Origin: an uncultured Clostridia bacterium
GTDB taxonomy: Bacteria > Bacillota > Clostridia > Oscillospirales > Oscillospiraceae
Length of the DNA stretch: 11,057 nt
Direction of reading: 5' to 3'
Assembly (NCBI GenBank): GCA_946184215.1
Contig: CAMHER010000053.1
Coordinates: 1 to 11,057 of the forward strand
The notes beneath the pieces were generated by a model that had not been told where the DNA came from, ran no database searches, and saw only the letters and a program-made list of their open reading frames with translations. Shown here in pieces: positions 5,531 to 11,057 of this stretch; the stretch's first letter is position 1, and each line of letters begins with the position of its first letter. The translations under genes were made by a program, and so were the position numbers.

Positions 5531-7387
5531 ATGAACGAATCCAATAAAACGGCCTCCTCCAAGACTTTTACCGGCAAGCATGAGACGGCGTCGATGACGG
5601 CGCAGCAGGCGGCGGTAACGGCAAGACTGAGAAGAGCCGAACAAATCAAAAAAAGAAATCAGAAGCGCACGCTGTATATTGTCTTTACGGCGCTTGCAGC
5701 GGCCACCATCATGGTAGCGGCCTTCATCCTGAAGGGCGCGGCCGAGCAGCGCAGTTATAACACCTATTACAGCAATGCGCTGCAGGATTACTATAACGGC
5801 GAGTATGACAGCGCTCTTGCCAGCCTGCGCCGTGCCTCCTCGATCTCTGAAACAGAGGAATGCACCATGCTGATGGTGGACTGCTATGAGAAGCAGGAAA
5901 ACTATAAAAAGGCGCTTTCCCTGCTGGAGGAGATGTACAAGCAGGATAAAAGCAGCGCCGTGATCCCTGCGCGGATCGCTGAGATCAAGGAGAAAGCCGC
6001 TGAGGAGAAAAATGAGGGCATGGTCTCTGTCGCGGGAAAGAGCTATGAGCTTACAACATCCTCCCTTTCGCTGCAGAACACGGGACTGGGCGACGGCGTG
6101 CTCGGAGACGTAGTGAAGCTCTATTCGCTTTCCACGCTTTCGCTGACCGGGAACAATCTTTCCGATATTTCTCCGCTCTCCACGCTCGGCGGGCTGGTCT
6201 ACCTGGATCTGAGCGACAATGCGATCTCCGATCTGCGGCCGCTTTCAAACCTGCATGAACTCAAGACCCTTTATATCGACAACAATCCCGTTACTGATTT
6301 CTCTGCGCTCTATTCACTGCCGCAGTTGGAAATGCTCTCGATCCGAGGCATCGGGATCACGGCGGATCAGCTCAAGGAGCTGTCCGCGGCGCTTCCGAAC
6401 TGCGCGATCCACTGTGAGACCGCACAGGAGACTGTCAGCGAGATCACACTGGGCGGTGCTACGTTTAAAACGGATACGACCGAATTGAATCTGAGCAACA
6501 TGGGCATATCCGACATTTCCGCGCTCAGGGCCTGCAAGGGCCTCAAGAAACTGGACATCACCGGAAATAGCGTCTCGGATCTCACGCCGCTGATGGATCT
6601 GCCGGCGCTGGAGTGGCTGAATATCAAGGACAATACCGTTACGGATCTGCGGCCGCTGATGGGATTGGGACACCTTCGCTACCTCAACGCCGAGGGAAAC
6701 GGGATCACCGGGACGGCGGCCTTTTCGTCCATGCCGAGCCTAAGCGAGCTGTATCTTGCCTTTAACCAGCTTGGCGATCTCTCCGGCCTGGCCGGACTCA
6801 AATCGATCCGCATCCTTGGGCTGGAAAGCACCGGCCTGACAGACGAAAAGCTGCCGCAGCTCTATCCGCTCGACAGCCTGGATACGCTTCGGATCTATGA
6901 CAACCCCACTCTCGGCGGGGAAGCTGTGGAAGAGCTGAAGGCCAGGCTTCGCGGCTGTAATGTGCAGCACTCGGAACTGCTGTATTCCATCGAGCTGGGC
7001 GGAGAGAGCTATAAAGAAAATATCACGGAGCTCTCTTTGTTCGGAAAGGGCATCAGCGATATCACACCGATCAATCGCTTTAAAAAGCTGGAAAAACTTG
7101 ACCTCGGAAGCAATGAGATCGAAAATATATATATGTTCCAGTACACAGTTGCTCCGCTGCGGGAACTGAAGCTCGGAAACAACCGGATCTCGGATGCGAC
7201 GCCGCTGATGTATCTCGGCTCGCTCGAACGGCTGGACGTCTCAGGCAATAACATCAGCTCCGTGTCGCCGCTGAAGCTGATGACGTCGCTGAAATGGCTG
7301 AACATCAGCTACAATCCCATTGATGAGGAAGCCCTGGAGGAGCTCAGAGCCGCGCTGCCTGACTGTGAGATCATTTTTGACCACTAA
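5531..7387 (+). CDS. Membrane-anchored TPR/leucine-rich-repeat protein
   Basis: This 618-residue protein has a Ser/Thr-rich N-terminus (1-30), a strongly basic stretch (33-46, RLRR to QKR), one TM helix (about 48-68), a TPR-like helical stalk (about 75-160, with YNGEYDSALASL and ENYKKALSLL) and about 17 LRRs to the end. The LRRs are mostly 22 residues, fitting LxxLxLxxNxIsDlxPLxxLxx, the internalin/SDS22-type repeat. They fall into three modules (about 164-296, 303-482, 486-618), each opening with a Gly-containing strand and closing with a helix-Cys cap: LPNCAIHCE, LRGCNVQHSE and LPDCEIIFDH. The basic N-terminus predicts cytoplasmic N and extracellular LRRs, a protein- or glycan-binding surface. 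There is no signal-peptidase site, LPXTG or catalytic domain. The ATG at 5531 is chosen with GGGTGAT 3 nt upstream; in-frame codons before it overlap the preceding gene. Function is unknown; adhesion or cell-envelope sensing are possibilities. Confidence 0.88.
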   Translation: MNESNKTASSKTFTGKHETASMTAQQAAVTARLRRAEQIKKRNQKRTLYIVFTALAAATIMVAAFILKGAAEQRSYNTYYSNALQDYYNGEYDSALASLRRASSISETEECTMLMVDCYEKQENYKKALSLLEEMYKQDKSSAVIPARIAEIKEKAAEEKNEGMVSVAGKSYELTTSSLSLQNTGLGDGVLGDVVKLYSLSTLSLTGNNLSDISPLSTLGGLVYLDLSDNAISDLRPLSNLHELKTLYIDNNPVTDFSALYSLPQLEMLSIRGIGITADQLKELSAALPNCAIHCETAQETVSEITLGGATFKTDTTELNLSNMGISDISALRACKGLKKLDITGNSVSDLTPLMDLPALEWLNIKDNTVTDLRPLMGLGHLRYLNAEGNGITGTAAFSSMPSLSELYLAFNQLGDLSGLAGLKSIRILGLESTGLTDEKLPQLYPLDSLDTLRIYDNPTLGGEAVEELKARLRGCNVQHSELLYSIELGGESYKENITELSLFGKGISDITPINRFKKLEKLDLGSNEIENIYMFQYTVAPLRELKLGNNRISDATPLMYLGSLERLDVSGNNISSVSPLKLMTSLKWLNISYNPIDEEALEELRAALPDCEIIFDH

Positions 7388-7394
7388 GCGGATA

Positions 7395-7436
7395 AAATGA
7401 AAAAACACGCCATGGAAACATGGCGTGTTTTTGCGT
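7395..7436. terminator. Bidirectional intrinsic terminator between the LRR gene and dut
   Basis: A perfect 14-bp stem (AAAAACACGCCATG / CATGGCGTGTTTTT, bases 7401-7414 and 7419-7432) closes a GAAA tetraloop. The A-rich left arm and T-rich right arm supply U-tracts in both directions, serving the converging LRR and dut genes. Confidence 0.92.
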
Positions 7437-7871
7437 TCAATTTGTTCCGGATGAACCGAAGCCGCCTTCGCCCCGTGCGCTGTCCTCAAGCGAGGCGACC
7501 GCGATAAACTCGGCGCTGACAACGGATGAAATGACCAGCTGTGCGATTCGCATGCCGGCGGTGATGAGAAAATCTTCATCCCCGTGATTGATCAGAATAA
7601 CCTTGAGCTCGCCGCGATAGCCTGCGTCGATCGTGCCCGGCGCGTTGAGAACGGTCACGCCGTGCTTGGCGGCAAGACCGCTGCGCGGGCGGACCTGCGC
7701 CTCATATCCCTGCGGCAATTCGATCGACAGAGCGGTCGGAACGCAGCCGTAGCTGTGGGACTTGAGCGCGAAGTCTTCGGAGGCGTACAGATCAAAGCCC
7801 GCGTCATCCTCATGCGCTTTCGTCGGAATGTGAGCGCCCTCCCGCAGCTTGACATATTTGATAGGAACCAT
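7437..7871 (-). CDS. dut: Deoxyuridine 5'-triphosphate nucleotidohydrolase (trimeric dUTPase)
   Basis: This 144-residue enzyme hydrolyses dUTP to dUMP and pyrophosphate, keeping uracil out of DNA and supplying dUMP for thymidylate synthesis. All five motifs of the homotrimeric family are present in order: DAGFDLYA (residues 23-30), RPRSGLA (61-67), GTIDAGYRGE (79-88, catalytic Asp82), RIAQLVI (108-114) and the flexible C-terminal lid RGEGGFGSSG (133-142). The length is typical of bacterial Dut. The ATG at 7871 is set by AAGGAGG nine bases upstream and by the family start; an upstream in-frame ATG at 7904 lies inside the promoter -10. The gene is a single minus-strand unit, divergent from the two-component system. 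The sequence does not show whether it is core or of phage origin; composition looks like its neighbours. Confidence 0.97.
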   Translation of the reverse strand: MVPIKYVKLREGAHIPTKAHEDDAGFDLYASEDFALKSHSYGCVPTALSIELPQGYEAQVRPRSGLAAKHGVTVLNAPGTIDAGYRGELKVILINHGDEDFLITAGMRIAQLVISSVVSAEFIAVASLEDSARGEGGFGSSGTN

Positions 7872-7902
7872 AGTCTGTATCCTCCTTTGCTTTATGCTTG
7901 GC

Positions 7903-7931
7903 ATTATACTTCATTTCCCGATTTCCTTCAA
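7903..7931 (-). promoter_or_regulatory. Sigma-A promoter for dut
   Basis: On the minus strand TTGAAG (7926-7931) is followed by a 17-nt spacer and a perfect TATAAT (7903-7908). The dut ATG lies about 32 nt downstream of the -10 with AAGGAGG between. Confidence 0.75.
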
Positions 7932-7937
7932 GTCTGC

Positions 7938-7954
7938 CTTTAGGCTGGCTTTAG
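7938..7954 (+). promoter_or_regulatory. Tandem CTTTAG direct repeat, candidate response-regulator site
   Basis: CTTTAG occurs at 7938-7943 and 7949-7954, a period of exactly 11 bp. OmpR/PhoB-family regulators commonly bind two direct half-sites spaced by one helical turn, and this one lies 43 bp upstream of the -35 of the adjacent OmpR-family gene and just upstream of the dut -35. Autoregulation is inference. Confidence 0.4.
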
Positions 7955-7985
7955 TCAGAGAATATATATTATCCCTGTCAGAGAA
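7954..7985 (+). repeat. Direct repeat GTCAGAGAA
   Basis: Identical 9-mers GTCAGAGAA lie at 7954-7962 and 7977-7985, 23 bp apart, around an AT run (7961-7972). A degenerate third copy (GTGAGGGAA, 8004-8012) lies inside the spacer of the response-regulator promoter. They may be part of a control region, but nine bases is short. Confidence 0.35.
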
Positions 7986-7996
7986 AAGATGTTGGC

Positions 7997-8025
7997 TTGA
8001 ATTGTGAGGGAATATCAGTTATAAC
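7997..8025 (+). promoter_or_regulatory. Sigma-A promoter for the two-component operon
   Basis: TTGAAT (7997-8002) is followed by a 17-nt spacer and TATAAC (8020-8025), with the -10 matching consensus at 5 of 6 positions. The start codon at 8043 is about 10 nt past the expected transcription start, so the leader is very short with the ribosome site GGGTGAT near its 5' end. Confidence 0.55.
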
Positions 8026-8042
8026 TAAATCGGGTGATAAAT

Positions 8043-8717
8043 ATGAAGCTTTTGATTGCGGAAGATGAGATCGATCTTGCGGAGGCTCTGACAGCCTTCT
8101 TCGAGAAAAACCAGTTTACCGTCGAGGCGGTCCATAACGGAGCCGATGCGTATGATTATGCCGGAAACGGGGCGTACGACGTCGTCATACTGGACGTTAT
8201 GATGCCCGGAATGAACGGGATCGAGGTGCTGCGCCGCCTGCGTGAAGATGGGATCCATACGCCCATCATGATGCTCACAGCCAAGGCCCAGAAGGACGAC
8301 CGGATCGAAGGCTTTGACGCGGGCGCCGACGATTATCTGCCGAAACCCTTTGCACCGGACGAACTGCTCTCCCGTGTCCGTGCCCTGCTTCGCCGCACGG
8401 GCGAGTTCAAGCCTACGGTGCTCTCCTTTGGGGATCTGACACTGGACCCCTCCACCGGAATCCTCAGCTGCGGCTGTGAGGGCGTGCGCCTTTCCGGCAG
8501 AGAATTTCAACTGATGGAGTTGTTCCTGCGTTCACCGAAGATCATTTTTTCTGTTGACAAGATCATGGAGCGAATCTGGGGGTGGGACAGCGACGCGGAG
8601 ATCAATGTCGTCTGGGTCCACATCTCCAATCTGCGTAAAAAGCTCAAATCGATCGGTTCGACTGTGTCAATCCGCGCAAACCGTGGCATGGGCTATGTGC
8701 TGGAGGCAGAAAGATGA
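8043..8717 (+). CDS. OmpR/PhoB-family response regulator
   Basis: This 224-residue transcription factor is activated by phosphorylation from its cognate kinase. The receiver domain (1-115) has acidic residues Glu7 and Asp8, phospho-acceptor Asp51 in VVILDVMMPGMNG, switch Thr79 (MLTAKA) and Lys101 (YLPKPF). The C-terminal winged helix (about 128-224) carries LSGREFQLMELFL, the recognition-helix region VVWVHISNLRKKL and the closing wing IRANRGMGYVLE. All key residues are intact. I chose the ATG at 8043, with GGGTGAT 4 nt upstream; a GTG at 8034 in the same frame would add only three residues and overlaps the ribosome site. The stop overlaps the kinase start (ATGA). Target genes cannot be read; a direct repeat upstream suggests autoregulation. 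Confidence 0.96.
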   Translation: MKLLIAEDEIDLAEALTAFFEKNQFTVEAVHNGADAYDYAGNGAYDVVILDVMMPGMNGIEVLRRLREDGIHTPIMMLTAKAQKDDRIEGFDAGADDYLPKPFAPDELLSRVRALLRRTGEFKPTVLSFGDLTLDPSTGILSCGCEGVRLSGREFQLMELFLRSPKIIFSVDKIMERIWGWDSDAEINVVWVHISNLRKKLKSIGSTVSIRANRGMGYVLEAER

Positions 8718-10006
8718 TCGTTCGTTTACGAAAACGCTTTATCCGCATTGCAATGCTGTCGGTTGCGCTTGTAATGCTCCTGCTTTCAATCGTTGTCAAT
8801 CTCTCCAACTATGTTTCCGTAAATGCAGATATTGATTCCCTGCTGGATATGCTCTCTGACAGGGGCGGACACGCCGGCGAATTGCAGCCGCCGGAGGAGG
8901 GCTTTCATGAGAATATACGTCCGGACGGCCCGCACCGGGAAACGGAACCGGACTGGTTTGACGAGAGAGGGGGAAGACGGTTCAATTCCGAAACGCCGTT
9001 TTCCACACGCTTTTTTGCGCTTTCTTATGACGAGCAGGGAGAGCTGCTGTCCAGCGACCTGTCCAATATCGCCGCGGTAACGGAAAATGAGGTCGACGAG
9101 TACAGGAACGTTGCAAGCCGTCACGGAGAGGGGAGCGCATACTACGGCGGCTATAAATACCGTGTGACAAAACAGCCGGACGGCACCTTTCGGGTGATCT
9201 TCCTGGACTGTTATACGCAGATCCGCTCCGTGCGGACGCTTGCTCTGCTTACGCTGCTGGCGGACGGAGCCTGCCTGCTGCTGGTGTATATTCTGGTCGT
9301 TGTCTTTTCCAAAAAGGCAATTGACCCCGTCGTGCGCAGCGCCAGGCAGCAGAAGCAGTTTATCACTGACGCGAGCCATGAACTGAAAACACCGCTGACC
9401 GTCATGACGACCTCTCTCAAGGTATTGGAAATGGAGGTCGGACGGTCAAAATGGATCGATAAGGCGACGGCACAGACAGAGAAAATGACAGAACTTGTCA
9501 ATGCTCTCGTTACGCTCTCCCGCATGGACGAGGAGGAGCCGCCGATCACGTTTGCGGATTTTGACCTCTCCGAGGCGGTTGCTGAGACGGTCGACTCCTT
9601 CCGTGACAGCGCTGAGGCAGAGGGGCATCCCCTCCGAACGGAGATCGATGAAAGTATCGTTTTTCACGGCGACGAGGCCTCACTCCGTCAACTGGTGTCC
9701 ATCCTGATGGACAACGCACTGAAGTATGCGCTGCCGGGAGGAGAGATCGCCCTGTCCCTGAAGAAGGAACGCCGCGAGATCATCCTGAGACAGTGCAATC
9801 CCTGCGAAGAGCTGCCGCAGAATGAACTGGACAAGCTGTTTGACCGCTTCTACCGCGCCGATCCTTCCCGCTCGTCGGAAAAGAAAGGCTTTGGGGTCGG
9901 GCTGTCCATCGCACGGGGAATCGCCGAGGCACACAAGGGGAGCATTACTGCCGCCTGTCCGGAGAAGGGAATGATCGAGTTCACGGTGTTATTAAAATCA
10001 AAATAG
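8714..10006 (+). CDS. Membrane sensor histidine kinase
   Basis: This 430-residue kinase is partner to the preceding regulator and overlaps it by four bases (ATGA), so the two are translationally coupled. TM1 is at about 11-33, an extracytoplasmic sensor at 34-175, and TM2 at about 176-198. The DHp helix with FITDASHELKTPLTVM (216-231) has phospho-acceptor His222. The ATPase domain has the N-box LMDNALKY (331-338), the F-box LFDRFYRADPS (375-385) and the glycine-rich lid GFGVGLSIARG (392-402). No clear HAMP domain is present: only about 17 residues separate TM2 from the H-box. The G1 box, normally DxGxG, is replaced by QCNPCEELP (360-368). The sensor is very acidic and holds several His (53, 65, 74) in a low-complexity part, followed by a segment containing STRFFALSYDEQGELL. 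The ligand is unknown. Confidence 0.95.
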   Translation: MIVRLRKRFIRIAMLSVALVMLLLSIVVNLSNYVSVNADIDSLLDMLSDRGGHAGELQPPEEGFHENIRPDGPHRETEPDWFDERGGRRFNSETPFSTRFFALSYDEQGELLSSDLSNIAAVTENEVDEYRNVASRHGEGSAYYGGYKYRVTKQPDGTFRVIFLDCYTQIRSVRTLALLTLLADGACLLLVYILVVVFSKKAIDPVVRSARQQKQFITDASHELKTPLTVMTTSLKVLEMEVGRSKWIDKATAQTEKMTELVNALVTLSRMDEEEPPITFADFDLSEAVAETVDSFRDSAEAEGHPLRTEIDESIVFHGDEASLRQLVSILMDNALKYALPGGEIALSLKKERREIILRQCNPCEELPQNELDKLFDRFYRADPSRSSEKKGFGVGLSIARGIAEAHKGSITAACPEKGMIEFTVLLKSK

Positions 10007-10022
10007 AACATCATGAATCCTG

Positions 10023-10054
10023 ATCGGGCAGCGTTTCCAAGCTGCCCGATTTAC
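10023..10054 (+). terminator. Hairpin after the histidine kinase, possible terminator
   Basis: A 10-bp perfect stem (ATCGGGCAGC / GCTGCCCGAT) with an 8-nt loop sits 16 nt past the kinase stop codon. It is followed by TTACATTATA rather than a clean T-run, so termination may be partial. Confidence 0.6.
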
Positions 10055-10062
10055 ATTATATA

Positions 10063-10091
10063 GTGACAAATTATGGGATCTGTGGTATAAA
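10063..10091 (+). promoter_or_regulatory. Sigma-A promoter for the DegV gene
   Basis: GTGACA (10063-10068) is followed by a 17-nt spacer and TATAAA (10086-10091), with TGG directly before the -10 (extended -10). Both hexamers are one base from consensus. A GATAAT at 10092-10097 is an alternative -10. The start codon is 38 nt past the -10. Confidence 0.65.
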
Positions 10092-10129
10092 GATAATACA
10101 AATTTTTTTAGGAATGTGAGGCTCCTTTC

Positions 10130-11011
10130 ATGCAGGACTATATTATCGCGACATCTTCAACTTCTGATCTGACCAGAGACTATCTGGACGCACACGGCAT
10201 TCCGTTCGTTTCTTATACATATACGGTCGGCGATCAGCTGTTCGAGGATGACTGCCGCGAGGAGACCCGAGACCGGGTATACAAGGGAATGCGAAACGGC
10301 GACAGACTGAAAACCTCGATGATCAATGAGTTTATTTACTGCGATTTCTTCCGCTCGCTGCTGGAGACAGGCAAAGACGTGATCTTTCTGGACATGTCGG
10401 TGAAAATGTCGGTTTCTTACGAAAAATCCAAGATCGCCGAGGAGATGATCAAAAAAGAATTCCCTGACAGACGCCTGTATATTATGGACACTCGCTGCAT
10501 TTCCGGCGGGCTTGGCCTGCTTGTCAAGAACATGGTCGCGCGTGCTGAGCAGGGAATGAGCTTTGACGAGGTGATAGCCTGGGGAGAACAGAACAAGCTG
10601 CGGATCGCACACCGTTTTACGGTAGATGATCTGAATTATCTCAAGGCGGGCGGACGCGTATCCAATTCTGCGGCCTTAGTCGGCTCGCTGCTGTCGGTCA
10701 AGCCGGTGCTGTATGTGCCGGATGTCGGCACGCTGGATGTCGCCAAGAAGGTGCGCGGCCGAAAGGCTGCTTTGGCCGAGATCCTGCGCGGCGTAAAGGA
10801 TGACCTGAAAGAAATCGACCCGACGGGAATGGAAATCAACATCCTGCAGGCGGATTGCCGTGAGGATGCCGCGTTTGTGCGCGATGAGATCCGCAAGGCC
10901 TATCCTATGGTGGGCGAAATCACGATCACAGGTCTCGGCGTTGTGATCGGCGCGCACTGCGGACCGGGACTCCTGACGGTGTTTTATCTGTGCAACGGCA
11001 GAAGACCGTAA
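10130..11011 (+). CDS. DegV-family fatty-acid-binding protein
   Basis: This 293-residue cytoplasmic protein belongs to the DegV/FakB family. These bind one fatty acid in a cleft, and some serve FakA kinase in fatty-acid activation. Family marks are the N-terminal YIIATSSTSDL (4-14), LKTSMI (60-65, usually xKTSQPS), FTVDDLNYLKAGGRVS (163-178), the LLSVKPVL strand (187-194) and GAHCGPG (274-280, usually GTHTGPG). The usual TDSTADL start has Ser in place of Asp at residue 9, and the SSxLSGTY ligand loop is altered to SVKMSVSY (90-97), so lipid choice may differ. GTGAGG lies 8 nt before the ATG. No FakA-like kinase is in the window, so a FakB role is not established. It has its own promoter and a terminator, so it is a single-gene unit. 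Confidence 0.92.
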   Translation: MQDYIIATSSTSDLTRDYLDAHGIPFVSYTYTVGDQLFEDDCREETRDRVYKGMRNGDRLKTSMINEFIYCDFFRSLLETGKDVIFLDMSVKMSVSYEKSKIAEEMIKKEFPDRRLYIMDTRCISGGLGLLVKNMVARAEQGMSFDEVIAWGEQNKLRIAHRFTVDDLNYLKAGGRVSNSAALVGSLLSVKPVLYVPDVGTLDVAKKVRGRKAALAEILRGVKDDLKEIDPTGMEINILQADCREDAAFVRDEIRKAYPMVGEITITGLGVVIGAHCGPGLLTVFYLCNGRRP

Positions 11012-11019
11012 TTTTTCAA

Positions 11020-11057
11020 CCGGGAAAACGCCGCGTTGCCGGCGTTTTCCCGGGCTT
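11020..11057 (+). terminator. Intrinsic terminator after the DegV gene (3' end cut by window)
   Basis: A 14-bp perfect stem (CCGGGAAAACGCCG / CGGCGTTTTCCCGG, 11020-11033 and 11040-11053) with a 6-nt loop begins 8 nt after the stop codon. Only GCTT of the following sequence is visible, so the T-run cannot be confirmed. Confidence 0.75.

Noticed and set aside
1..11057. CRISPR array, transposon, prophage, tRNA or rRNA
   Set aside because: No regularly spaced long repeats, transposase or phage structural motifs, or cloverleaf/rRNA sequence were seen. dut alone is not evidence of a prophage.

Overview
The window looks like a chromosomal segment of a spore-forming, strictly anaerobic Clostridia-type Firmicute. 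The evidence is a SpoIIP sporulation hydrolase, a reverse-type rubrerythrin with a compact rubredoxin (oxygen and peroxide defence typical of anaerobes), a HypB nickel-insertion GTPase, Shine-Dalgarno sites close to AGGAGG, and sigma-A-like promoters that often carry an extended -10. The GC-rich coding with fairly high third-position GC suggests an Oscillospiraceae/Ruminococcaceae-like gut lineage; that placement is inference.

Layout, left to right: hypB (minus) is divergent from a HAD-family phosphatase (plus). A bidirectional terminator then separates the phosphatase from a minus-strand pair, a TSCPD-domain small protein followed by rsmG. That pair is divergent from spoIIP (plus), whose upstream region has a sigma-E-like promoter. 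Next comes a two-gene oxidative-stress operon (reverse rubrerythrin, rubredoxin) with its own strong promoter and a strong terminator. It is followed by a two-gene plus-strand unit: a six-TM protein with an acidic tail, and a membrane-anchored TPR/leucine-rich-repeat protein. A bidirectional terminator separates this from a minus-strand dut gene. dut is divergent from a response regulator/histidine kinase pair with overlapping stop and start codons. Last is a DegV-family lipid-binding protein with its own promoter and terminator.

Most genes are housekeeping or well-known accessory functions. The least explained and most interesting part is the 4.57-7.43 kb unit. The six-TM protein has a cytoplasmic, acidic, Glu/Thr-rich tail. 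The LRR protein has a basic cytoplasmic N-terminus, one TM helix, a TPR-like stalk and three duplicated LRR modules predicted to lie outside the membrane. The promoter of this unit is followed by three 14-nt tandem repeats that look like an operator. Other candidate control elements are an 8-bp inverted repeat bracketing the -35 of the TSCPD-rsmG promoter, and an 11-bp-period direct repeat (CTTTAG) upstream of the two-component system. No mobile element, CRISPR array, rRNA or tRNA was seen, and no gene-free stretch exceeds 300 bases.
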